A stretch of 64,000 nt of DNA from JADCRZ01 sp041751095. Its GTDB lineage: Bacteria > Bacteroidota > Bacteroidia > Chitinophagales > Chitinophagaceae. The translations under genes and the position numbers were made by a program. The DNA is taken from positions 1 to 64,000 of the forward strand of contig JBGSYC010000068.1 of assembly GCA_041751095.1 (NCBI GenBank), written 5' to 3'. Shown here one piece after another: positions 56,231 to 64,000 of the stretch. Position 1 is the first letter of the stretch, and the number at the start of each line of letters is the position of its first letter. Under the pieces are notes generated by a model. The model did not search any database. It saw only the letters and a program-made list of their open reading frames with translations, and had not been told where the DNA came from.

Positions 56231-56482
56231 TTTCAACCTTCTATATAATCAACTTAGTACTGCAAAAAATCAACTGTTTAAAAACTGAGTTATTTTGGTG
56301 AAAACACAGAAGCTAGCTTTTGTGCGAATACTTAGCAGATAAAATGTTCTTGCCGGCTCCGATAGGAGCCCCGTGTTTATAGCAATGCTGTTAATTAATT
56401 CTTCGACTCCATAGGAGTCGCGTAAACTTCACGGGGCTCCTGTGAAGCTGAACCGTGGAGGCATGTTTTGCTATAAACACGG
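56231..56482. repeat. Palindrome-rich repeat array, copy II
   Basis: This is a direct duplicate of copy I with one GTTATTTTGGTGAAAACAC unit (near 56289) and the same three-palindrome block. The third palindrome has drifted (GGCTCCTGTGAAGCTG). It ends 87 bases before the GDPD stop. Confidence 0.8.
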
Positions 56483-56568
56483 GGATGGGGCTATTTCAAA
56501 GGTACTAAAACGTATTCTTTCCTGCAGGTGCAGCCATAAAAAGACTTGTGTGTACGGTATCCGTAGGG

Positions 56569-57549
56569 TCAGTTTTTCACCGTAAAATACTTACGTTTGC
56601 TGCTTTTTCCCTCCTGCATACTTTTAATTGCCCGCCCAGCCTCAATGCCAAGATCAGCTTCGATGATATCCGCACCATCCCGGATGAGCCGCCGGTATTT
56701 TTCATAAAAAACTTCTTCTCCCGCGATCTTCCCCGCAGCATAATCTTTGTCAATTGTTCTTGAGCTTCCCCTGATGCACATAGCCCCTTTACTATGTACA
56801 TACTCAAATATTCCCTTTTCTTTTGGGTCGGTATGGGTGACAAATACAACAACGTTCTCCCAGGGTACGCCACTCTGGTCAAATTCAGCAGCGCTTTTAA
56901 GATCGTGAACAAACACGATTTCCATCATTATACTCTTATCAAGTTCATAACACCTTTTAGCATCGGCAAGGCTGTACGCCATTACCATCGCGCTGGCCTG
57001 GGCATGGTGCTCCCTGATCTTTTTAACCCTTACGTCAGTTGACACATCTTTCTGATCAACCATGAGTATGGTTCTTCCTTTGGCCCATTCAAGCGCTTCA
57101 TCAAGGGTCGGTATCCTTTTGGAAGTGATGTTGCCTTCTGTGTCTTTTAATTTCAATTTCCTGAGCTCAGCAAGGGTATAATCTGAAACTTTGCCGTGTC
57201 CGTTTGAAGTTCTGTCTAACGTGGCATCATGCATTAACACAATTGCGCTATCCCTGGTATAATGAGGATCCAGCTCGATAAGTGACCACGTATGCTGAAG
57301 GGTGTTCTCAAACGTGGCGATGCAATTTTCAGGAAAACCGGCTGAAGGCCCTCCGCGGTGAGAGCTGATAAAAGGCAGGCGATCACCTGTAAACCGGAAG
57401 AAGTCTTTCAATTCCTTTGTGTTGCGTACATTGATGACATGAAAGGCCACCGCCGGTTCGGAGAGAAAAGATGAGGACGGAACAAGCAGGCAGAAAAACA
57501 GCAACAAGGGAATACCAAATTTATTCACAGAACCCGTGGGTGCATGCAT
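56569..57549 (-). CDS. Glycerophosphodiester phosphodiesterase family protein
   Basis: The 326-residue protein has a hydrophobic N-terminal signal (FGIPLLLFFCLLVPSSSF). The GDPD barrel residues are present: H64/R65 in SSHRGGPSAGFPEN, E92 and D94 in LIELDPHYTRD, and H107 in VLMHDATLDRTS. It hydrolyses glycerophosphodiesters to glycerol phosphate and an alcohol, outside the cytoplasm. Length is normal. It stands alone between repeats and the divergent TetR gene. Confidence 0.9.
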   Translation of the reverse strand: MHAPTGSVNKFGIPLLLFFCLLVPSSSFLSEPAVAFHVINVRNTKELKDFFRFTGDRLPFISSHRGGPSAGFPENCIATFENTLQHTWSLIELDPHYTRDSAIVLMHDATLDRTSNGHGKVSDYTLAELRKLKLKDTEGNITSKRIPTLDEALEWAKGRTILMVDQKDVSTDVRVKKIREHHAQASAMVMAYSLADAKRCYELDKSIMMEIVFVHDLKSAAEFDQSGVPWENVVVFVTHTDPKEKGIFEYVHSKGAMCIRGSSRTIDKDYAAGKIAGEEVFYEKYRRLIRDGADIIEADLGIEAGRAIKSMQEGKSSKRKYFTVKN

Positions 57550-57920
57550 TTTACAATATTTTAAGCATGATACGAAAACTCAGATGCTTTTGTTATTTTT
57601 TAAATCCGGCGAAGGGAAAGGAAGCACATGTGCTTCCTTTCTGCCACTGCAAATGCCTGAACCTTCGGCTGCCCCGCAAGCGGTATTGAAATCATTTGTT
57701 TTCATCCGTAAAGATAGGGTGGGGATGTATCCAAACATAATCACAATTTGTAATTACATTTTCAATAAGCAGCCTAATTCTTCTTTGACCTCTGCTTTAC
57801 TGCATTCGACTGTCTTTTCGATCATTAAAGCACTGTTAATTAAACCCCGGGAAATCCTTTCGGGACTGCGATCCGTTGTATTTTTGCTAACACTGTTAAG
57901 AAGTTTTTTGATATTATCAC

Positions 57921-58523
57921 ATGGGAATAACAGAAAGAAAATTAAGGCAAAGAGAAGAGGTTCGTTCTTCTATACTGAAAGCTGCGTGGAAGGTGGTGAT
58001 ACAGGAAGGATGGCAAGCCTTGTCTATTCGCAAAATAGCAGAAGCAATTGAGTACAGTGTTCCTGTTATCTATGATCACTTTGCCAACAAAGAAGCCATT
58101 TTGCTTGAACTTACAAAGCAGGGTTTTCAAATTTTAAACAACGAATTGATAAAGGCTACAAGGCGTTCTGGCAATCCTGAAAAGCAGATAGAGGCTCTGG
58201 CTTATTCCTATTGGGAATTTGCTTTCGAACACAAGGCTTACTACCAGGTTATGTATGGCTTAGGAATGCCTTCCTGTGAAACAGTAAACCAGACTAACGA
58301 GTTAAGCGCCTTTACAGAACTGATTCTGCAACCTATAAAAAGGTTGATTGCCGCGAGCAAAACCCCTTCAACGGACCCCCTTTTAAAACTTCATACCTTC
58401 TGGTCTATGTTGCATGGCCTGATATCTATAAATATGATGGGAAATGATGGTGGCAAAGAGGAACTGAACCAATTGGTATTGCAGGATTTTATGGCAGGTT
58501 TTATTTCAGGAATAAAAGGATAA
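57921..58523 (+). CDS. TetR/AcrR-family transcriptional regulator
   Basis: The 200-residue protein has an N-terminal helix-turn-helix (about 12-58) with ILKAAWKVVIQEGWQALSIR, KIAEAIEYSVPVIYDHFANK and EAILLEL. The C-terminal ligand domain (WEFAFEHKAYYQVMYGLGMP) is of the TetR_C_33-like type. It likely represses nearby genes; the FrnE-like and SDR genes downstream are candidates (inference). The start gives a basic N-terminal arm (GITERKLRQREEVR). Confidence 0.9.
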   Translation: MGITERKLRQREEVRSSILKAAWKVVIQEGWQALSIRKIAEAIEYSVPVIYDHFANKEAILLELTKQGFQILNNELIKATRRSGNPEKQIEALAYSYWEFAFEHKAYYQVMYGLGMPSCETVNQTNELSAFTELILQPIKRLIAASKTPSTDPLLKLHTFWSMLHGLISINMMGNDGGKEELNQLVLQDFMAGFISGIKG

Positions 58524-58787
58524 ATTTTTTGGGGTTACGGGTAACGGTGTTACAGTAGCCATAATACTAACGGGTAACAATAGCCGAGACTGCGTTTGTC
58601 AGTGTTACCAAATAAAAACAATAGTGTATTTAATCACCAGCGATGGAAAAATTCTTTTGTAACATTCTTTATAGCTCTTCTCAACATCGTTGTTTCACTC
58701 ACTTCAACGGCCAGCGCGCTATTCAGCCGTTTATGAATTGCATGGTAATAAAGAAAGTAGTGATCAGCTTAATTCAAAAATAAATTT

Positions 58788-59507
58788 ATGAAAGTAGAAA
58801 TATGGTCTGATGTTGTCTGCCCTTTTTGCTATATCGGCAAACGCAGACTTGAAAAGGCATTGGAAAAATTTAATGCAAAAGACAACGTGGAAATTGTATG
58901 GCGTAGCTTTCAGCTTGACCCGGAAATGAAATATGTTCCCGGACAAGGCGTACATGAATACCTTGGCAGGAGGAAAGGCGTTACCGCAACGGAAGGCAAA
59001 CGAATGAACGAGGCAATGGCAGGAATGGCAAAGGAAGAAGGACTGGAATATAACTTTGACAAAGCGATCATTAACAATACCCGTGATGCTCACCGCCTGC
59101 TGCACCTGGCAAAACAACACGGTGTGCAAAACAACATGAAAGAGCGCTTATTCAGGGCTTATTATACAGAAGGGAAAAATATCGGCGACATTGATACCCT
59201 TGTTCAATTGGGCGAAGATGCGGGCTTACCCGGTAAGGAAATAACAAGTATATTACAAAGCGATGCTTTCTTACACGAAGTACAGCAAGACCAGCATAAA
59301 GCAGAACAGGTGGGTGCACGTGGCGTTCCATTCTTTGTATTCAATAATAAATACGCGGTATCCGGTGCGCAGCCAACAGACGTATTTACGCAGGTGTTGG
59401 ATAAAGTATGGGAAGAAGAAAGGCGCCTTGTGTTAAGTACAGAAGACGAAGGGTTCTGCACTGCAGACGGCAATTGTGCCCCGTCTTCCGCGGGCAATGT
59501 CAGTTAG
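58788..59507 (+). CDS. FrnE/DsbA-like oxidoreductase
   Basis: The 239-residue thioredoxin-fold protein has the CPFC active site at residues 11-14 (SDVVCPFCYIGKRRLEKAL). The helical insertion and the cis-Pro loop GARGVPFFVFNNKYAVSGAQ are present. It has no signal peptide, so it is the cytoplasmic FrnE/HCCA-isomerase-like group rather than periplasmic DsbA. A Cys-rich tail (GFCTADGNCAPSS) adds two cysteines that may form another redox pair. The gene is 264 bases after the TetR gene. Confidence 0.92.
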   Translation: MKVEIWSDVVCPFCYIGKRRLEKALEKFNAKDNVEIVWRSFQLDPEMKYVPGQGVHEYLGRRKGVTATEGKRMNEAMAGMAKEEGLEYNFDKAIINNTRDAHRLLHLAKQHGVQNNMKERLFRAYYTEGKNIGDIDTLVQLGEDAGLPGKEITSILQSDAFLHEVQQDQHKAEQVGARGVPFFVFNNKYAVSGAQPTDVFTQVLDKVWEEERRLVLSTEDEGFCTADGNCAPSSAGNVS

Positions 59508-59788
59508 TTTAAAAAGAAATTTCCTTCCACAGGAGCAATATGGAGGTGGTAATGTTTCACTAACTGAGGAATTGCATTACTGTCTTTAGCTTTAACCTTG
59601 AATTGCCGGGGTTCAGTTTTTGCAGTGCTGTTTTGAACCGGGTGAGCAACGACTCCGTGTGATATGGCTGGATATTAAAGCTGAGCCAAAAAATAGAACA
59701 TGAAACTACCTGGCCGCGCCTTGAAAGGCAGGCGTGATGTGTTTTCATTGGTTCTGTCGCTTTTTATACAACAATTAAATAACTACTG

Positions 59789-60505
59789 ATGCAATCATTA
59801 AAAGATAAGGTAGCTCTTGTAACGGGCGCCGGCAAAGGAATAGGAAAGGCGATTGCGGTGGCATTGGCAAAAGAAGGTGCGCATGTAGGTTTAGTGGCGC
59901 GAACAGAAAAAGATGTAAGGGCTGTTGCTGAAGAGGTCAAAGGTTTTGGCGTGAAATCAGCTTTTGCCACTGCCGATGTTAGCAACAGAACAGAAGTGGA
60001 CAGCGCCGTTGAGAAACTTCGCGCTGAATTAGGCGATATAGATATTCTTATCAACAATGCGGGCACAGGCACTTTTGGTAAGTTTTTGGAACTGGAACCA
60101 GACGTGTGGGAAAACCAGATCAAAGTAAATGTATTTGGTGTTTACTATACTACGCGTGCTGTATTGCAGCAAATGCTTGACCGGAAAACAGGCGACATCA
60201 TCAACATTTCCTCTACAGCAGGTAAAACAGGCAGCGCAACAACCAGTGCATATAGCGCTTCTAAATTTGCCGTATTTGGTTTAACGGAAAGCCTGATGCA
60301 GGAGGTACGTAAACACAATATCCGCGTCACCGCTTTAGCTCCCAGCACGGTAGTAACAGCATTGGCCCATAGCGCAAACCTGATCACCGGTGATGAAGAG
60401 CGGGTGATGCATCCCGAAGATTTTGCGGAACTGGTTATCGCGCAGCTAAAACTACACAGGAGGATATTTGTAAAAGAAGCCAGTATCTATTCTACCAATC
60501 CCTGA
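59789..60505 (+). CDS. Short-chain dehydrogenase/reductase (FabG-like)
   Basis: The 238-residue protein has the NAD(P)-binding TGAGKGIGKAIAVALAKEGA, the NNAGTG motif at about 89-94, and catalytic S142, Y155 and K159 in SSTAGKTGSATTSAYSASKF. It resembles 3-ketoacyl-ACP reductases, but the substrate cannot be set. It follows the FrnE-like gene on the same strand after 281 bases and may be controlled by the same TetR regulator. Confidence 0.93.
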   Translation: MQSLKDKVALVTGAGKGIGKAIAVALAKEGAHVGLVARTEKDVRAVAEEVKGFGVKSAFATADVSNRTEVDSAVEKLRAELGDIDILINNAGTGTFGKFLELEPDVWENQIKVNVFGVYYTTRAVLQQMLDRKTGDIINISSTAGKTGSATTSAYSASKFAVFGLTESLMQEVRKHNIRVTALAPSTVVTALAHSANLITGDEERVMHPEDFAELVIAQLKLHRRIFVKEASIYSTNP

Positions 60506-60651
60506 CAGCCTTTCTCAACTTTTCCATTTAAATCAATGACATCAGTGGAAGAAAGAAATAGTCGTGGTTTTTTTGGAGAAAAAATTATGAGCTTATTTTT
60601 CACTCCAACCATTATCAATAAAGAAGTTCAAGAAAACAATAATGAATTTTC

Positions 60652-60787
60652 GCGAGCAGTTGTTAATGAGGTTGATCACCAATCACAGCCTGCAAAATTT
60701 TCAGTGATCTTTCATTTCGCCCGAAAGATCGCTATGCAACAAAACACAAAAAAAGGGGCTCATAAAAGATGACAAGAGAGTGTGGTA
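60652..60787 (+). repeat. Dispersed repeat, left flank of foldback copy B
   Basis: This is the direct-orientation partner of 21424-21560, sharing GATCACCAATCACAGCCT and TCAGTGATCTTTCATTTCGC. It lies 141 bp left of element B, against 43 bp in copy A. A 78-codon frame (60536-60772) runs into it but looks spurious. Confidence 0.8.
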
Positions 60788-60928
60788 TCCCTTTACTTTT
60801 CCTTTTAAAGCCGCCGGTTACGAAAGAAAAACTACTGCATTGAAAAAAGTCGCATAAAAAAAACTTTGATTACCAATAAGCTCACCCACTGTTATATAGT
60901 AGTGTTCGGATATTTGCCGAAATTATAA

Positions 60929-61138
60929 TATTACGGTGCGCTGCACCTTAATCCCCAACGAAACTTCTTTCTACAAATATTGCGGTGCGCTGCACCTCTT
61001 TATATTACGAGGCGCTTTTCTGCAAATGCAGGAAAAGGCTCGCATGTTATTTATTTCGACATTCTTGACTGGTGCAGCGCACCAGAATATTTGTAGAAAG
61101 ATTTATGATTTTCAAATCAGGTGCAGCGCACCGTAATA
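60929..61138. mobile_element. Foldback (MITE-like) element, copy B
   Basis: The 210-bp element has the same four-palindrome layout as copy A. GGTGCGCTGCACC lies at 60935-60947 and 60984-60996, and GGTGCAGCGCACC at 61071-61083 and 61120-61132. The ends are TATTAC and GTAATA. Its right inner spacer corresponds to the left inner spacer of copy A as reverse complement, so the core is inverted relative to copy A. It encodes no protein of its own. Confidence 0.75.
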
Positions 61139-61314
61139 TCATTCCCTACACGAACTGTACCCGACGAACCACGAGACACAACGAAAAGCTGCAGAAAATA
61201 ATTACTAATAGCTCGCCTTGTGTTATATAGTAGTAACGAGATTGCCATTTTTGAGGCCCCTCCATCTTTATTACCCGATGGTTAAAACCTCGCGATAAAG
61301 ATTAAAATTTTACG

Positions 61315-62769
61315 TCAATACCCGGCATTCTGCGTTATCCTCGGATTCACATCAATGGTATTAAGAGGAATAGGGAAGAGCATATTGTTTTGATTGATCT
61401 TATACCCTTTTGCCTGCATGACTTCTACGGCACGGCCTGTCCGTACCAAATCAAAAAACCGGTGAAATTCAAATGCAAGCTCAACTCTTCGCTCATGTTC
61501 GATTGCTAATGCAAGCGTACCATATTGGGTGGGATAGCCCGGCCGGCCATATCCCGGCATTCCTACCCGTGCTCTTACCATGTTAAGGAAGGTGGCGTCG
61601 TTAGTCACCTCTGAGAGCATAAGGAGGACGTCTGCATAACGGATTATTTCAAAATTTTGTCCCGGATTCCTCCATGTGGCATCATAAAATTTCGGAGTCC
61701 ATGGATAATCTACAAATTGATTGGTGGTCAGGTTGATGAAACCCGGGTTGACGGAGGCGTTTTTCCTGGGATCATTCGTTTCAAATTCTTTTACCATATC
61801 GTCCGTTGGTGTGTTGAAACCCTGTCCCAGGAGGTTCTCTGTCGATCCAGGCAAATGAAAAGCAAAATGCCAGGGCGTATAAAAATCCTGGTGATTACTG
61901 TTCGCGGCATTCACACCTGAAAGGTACTGCACTTCTAAAACAGATTCTCTGCTGTTCTTTGTATTTGGCTGGAAATTGAATAAGTAATCATCGGTATTAG
62001 TGACCCCGTTTCCGTTTGCATCTAAAGAATACAAACCGGAGTTTACAATTTCACGCAACTCTTTTTCAGCGTTGGCTTTATCACCCATGGTCAGATAAAT
62101 TTTGGCCAAAACACCTGCTGCACCGTTTTTGGTGATCCTCCCGATATTGGCTCCTGTGTACCTGGCAGGCAATACACTCTTGCTATTGTTGAGGTCCTTT
62201 ATTATCTGCTTATAGATTACATCCTTGCTCTCGCGAATGTAGTCATAGCTTTCTTCAGGTGTTACCACCTTCAAAACAAGCGGAACGTCTCCCCAGGCTC
62301 TTACCATATTGAAATAAATCAGCGATCTTACAAATACGGCTTCTGCTTTGAGCCTTTCTTTAACTTCCGGTTGTTGAAATACAACAGTTGTTTTCTCCAG
62401 CTGCTCTATGGCATTGTTGCAGATAAAGATAGCGTTATAGCAATTTGCCCAGGCTGTTGCAATAAGAGGATTGTCTGTTCTGAGGGTAAAATTGACAATG
62501 TCATTCGAAATGGCGCCTCCTCCGGCTGCGATTTTGATATAAGTATTGTCAGAACGCAGTTCCCCAAACAAATCGGCAATTCCCTGCGCATTGTAAATAA
62601 TCCGCATCTGGCGGTAAACATCATTTACGGCCTGGGTGAGCTGGGTTTCAGTGTTATAGGAATTACCCTCGGTAAGGCTTGTCAGCGGATAGAGTTCGAG
62701 TTCTTTCTTATTACAGGCCAGTAAGAATATAAAGGTGATTAGCTGGCTAAAATATTTGATATTTTTCAT
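61315..62769 (-). CDS. SusD/RagB-family glycan-binding lipoprotein
   Basis: The 484-residue protein has a lipoprotein signal (QLITFIFLLACNKKE). SusD helices include AEAVFVRSLIYFNMVRAWGD and the C-terminal EHERRVELAFEFHRFFDLVR. RYADVLLMLSEV is the usual motif. It is encoded 15 bases after the SusC-type gene that enters from the right edge. Its specificity is unknown. Confidence 0.95.
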   Translation of the reverse strand: MKNIKYFSQLITFIFLLACNKKELELYPLTSLTEGNSYNTETQLTQAVNDVYRQMRIIYNAQGIADLFGELRSDNTYIKIAAGGGAISNDIVNFTLRTDNPLIATAWANCYNAIFICNNAIEQLEKTTVVFQQPEVKERLKAEAVFVRSLIYFNMVRAWGDVPLVLKVVTPEESYDYIRESKDVIYKQIIKDLNNSKSVLPARYTGANIGRITKNGAAGVLAKIYLTMGDKANAEKELREIVNSGLYSLDANGNGVTNTDDYLFNFQPNTKNSRESVLEVQYLSGVNAANSNHQDFYTPWHFAFHLPGSTENLLGQGFNTPTDDMVKEFETNDPRKNASVNPGFINLTTNQFVDYPWTPKFYDATWRNPGQNFEIIRYADVLLMLSEVTNDATFLNMVRARVGMPGYGRPGYPTQYGTLALAIEHERRVELAFEFHRFFDLVRTGRAVEVMQAKGYKINQNNMLFPIPLNTIDVNPRITQNAGY

Positions 62770-62784
62770 ATGTTTTCTTCTTAA

Positions 62785-64000
62785 TTATTTAAGCCCAATG
62801 TTTATACCTAACGAATATGTTTTAGTTGTAGGATAAGGGGAATGGCTTGCACCCCTTTGCACCGCCTGGTCGGCGCCTCCGCTAAAATTTTCCGGATCAA
62901 AAAGATTAGCATTTTTGGCGGTAAACAGGTTTTGTCCATTAAAGTAAACCCGTACTGATCCCAGATTGAATTTACTGATCAAACTTGAAGGCATGTTATA
63001 GCCCAGCGTAAGGCTTTTAAGTCTGAAATAAGAACCGTCTACAATCCAGTAACTGGAGGGAGTATGTTCCAGTCCATGAAGGTCGACCGTTAATTTATGA
63101 TGGTATCCGTCGCCCGGCTCTGCTTCCGACCGCCACCTGTTAACGACTGATTTCGCGTAGTTTCTGCCTTCATGATAAAATAAAGAGCGACGCAGGTTAT
63201 TGTCGAAAACCTCGCTGCCCTGAACACCCTGGAAAAGGAAACTAAGGTCAATATTTTTAAATTTAAAATTATTGGTGATACCATAAGTAAAGTCCGGCGC
63301 CGGGTTTCCTATGATAGTCCGGTCAGTAGATTCAAGTCTTCCATTTTTATTAAGATCTTCATACCTGCCATCTCCCGGCTTTGTGCCCGGCAAATGAGAA
63401 GGGTCGGCGTCGATTTCTTTTTGATTCCTGTATACGCCGATATATCTGTATCCGTAGAAGTTAAAGATCGGCTGCCCCACTTCATTCCGCACAGGCAAAG
63501 CATTATTTGCATTAAGGTTCATCGGCGCATCGTTAGGGCCAAGGGATATTATTTTATTTCTGTTACGGGAGAAATTGATTTGTGTAGACCATTCAAAAGG
63601 CCCCTTTATGTTTTGTGTTGTAAGGGCTAATTCTATGCCCCTGTTTTCCAACTCCCCGATATTTTGAAATACGCTGCCGAACCCGGATACCTGGGGAATC
63701 GGAACATCAAGCAATAAGCCGTCTGACCTGGAGATATAGTAATCTGCCTCGAGGCTTATCCTGTTCTTCAATAACCCAAGATCTAATCCGAAGTTAAGCT
63801 GCTTGGTGCGTTCCCACCCTAAGTCACGATTTGTAATACTGGAAGGGTAATAAGAAATTCCGGGCGTGGTGCCGAAGGCCACGCGTCCCTGTTGCATGGA
63901 GCCAATCCAGCGGTAATCGCCAATTCTGTCATTCCCCGTAAAGCCATAGCTCGCTCTCAATTTTAAATTATTAACCTGGGAAATGTTAGTCATGAACGCC
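62785..64000 (-). CDS. SusC-type TonB-dependent receptor, partial (N-terminus beyond right edge)
   Basis: Only the last 405 or so residues lie in the window; the frame is open at base 64000, upstream of the internal Met at 63993. Barrel strands include VNNLKLRASYGFTGND, FLFQGVQGSEVFDN and the C-terminal TKTYSLGINIGLK with its terminal hydrophobic residues. The layout matches the end of a SusC barrel. It pairs with the adjacent SusD. Presence of STN or FecR partners cannot be seen. Confidence 0.93.
   Translation of the reverse strand, partial: AFMTNISQVNNLKLRASYGFTGNDRIGDYRWIGSMQQGRVAFGTTPGISYYPSSITNRDLGWERTKQLNFGLDLGLLKNRISLEADYYISRSDGLLLDVPIPQVSGFGSVFQNIGELENRGIELALTTQNIKGPFEWSTQINFSRNRNKIISLGPNDAPMNLNANNALPVRNEVGQPIFNFYGYRYIGVYRNQKEIDADPSHLPGTKPGDGRYEDLNKNGRLESTDRTIIGNPAPDFTYGITNNFKFKNIDLSFLFQGVQGSEVFDNNLRRSLFYHEGRNYAKSVVNRWRSEAEPGDGYHHKLTVDLHGLEHTPSSYWIVDGSYFRLKSLTLGYNMPSSLISKFNLGSVRVYFNGQNLFTAKNANLFDPENFSGGADQAVQRGASHSPYPTTKTYSLGINIGLK

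Noticed and set aside
55885..56482. Possible CRISPR array in the repeated region
   Set aside because: Repeat units are long, palindromic and unevenly spaced, without regular spacers or cas genes.
57536..58051. 171-codon frame ahead of and overlapping the TetR gene
   Set aside because: Its last part is the TetR gene in another frame and its first part has no protein-like character.
59560..59748. 62-codon minus-strand frame between the FrnE-like and SDR genes
   Set aside because: It has no family resemblance and no start context; the gap is more likely regulatory or empty.
60536..60772. 78-codon frame after the SDR gene
   Set aside because: Its second half is the dispersed repeat shared with 21.4 kb, where the frame is not kept.

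Overview
The window looks like chromosomal DNA of a Bacteroidota member, most likely of the Chitinophagaceae type (inference). The signs are three SusC/SusD pairs (one cut by the right edge), an ECF sigma / FecR / STN-SusC signalling set, three S1 sulfatases, many secreted carbohydrate-active enzymes, lipoproteins with lipoboxes, and promoter-like TAnnTTTG boxes. No rRNA, tRNA, CRISPR array, integrase or transposase gene was seen.

Layout. 1-6.2 kb (minus strand): two heparinase II/III-type proteins and a BNR-type propeller protein, with a dead DUF433/DUF5615 toxin-antitoxin pair between them. 6.7-16.5 kb (plus): a CNNM/CorC-type membrane protein whose stop overlaps the start of a run of six secreted glycosidases (GH43, GH2, GH43, GH43, GH127, GH10) suited to arabinose- and xylose-rich plant glycans. 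16.7-26.1 kb: a flavin monooxygenase, a ParE-type toxin-antitoxin pair bracketed by 73-bp direct repeats, an HtrA protease, an RHS fragment, a foldback repeat, a frameshifted toxin-antitoxin pair, a two-component system and a quinone oxidoreductase. 26.3-35.0 kb (plus): ECF sigma, FecR, STN-type SusC, SusD and a sulfatase, a complete self-sensing uptake locus. 35.7-37.3 kb: two exported ferritin-like proteins. 37.5-48.1 kb: a DUF5060/DUF4038 hydrolase divergent from a ribose-type ABC sugar importer, then a sulfatase, a broken SIMPL gene, an orphan XRE antitoxin and a GH2 enzyme without a signal peptide. 48.3-55.5 kb: a collapsed DUF4038 pseudogene, a sulfatase and a second SusD/SusC pair. 55.9-56.5 kb: duplicated palindrome-rich repeats. 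56.6-60.5 kb: GDPD, TetR, FrnE/DsbA-like and SDR genes. 60.6-61.1 kb: the second foldback copy. 61.3-64.0 kb: SusD and the C-terminal part of a third SusC.

How the genes may work together. The secreted glycosidases, lyases and sulfatases would cut and desulfate complex polysaccharides, and the SusCD pairs would bind and import oligosaccharides. The FecR/sigma pair would switch on its locus when the STN-type SusC is loaded. The ABC importer would bring in monosaccharides, which is a less usual arrangement in this phylum. Between the loci lies a litter of decayed modules: four toxin-antitoxin loci in different states, a collapsed glycosidase, an RHS fragment and dispersed palindromes. This marks the window as a plastic accessory region. 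The most unusual structural signal is a ~205-bp foldback element present twice, with left flanks in direct orientation and cores in opposite orientation.
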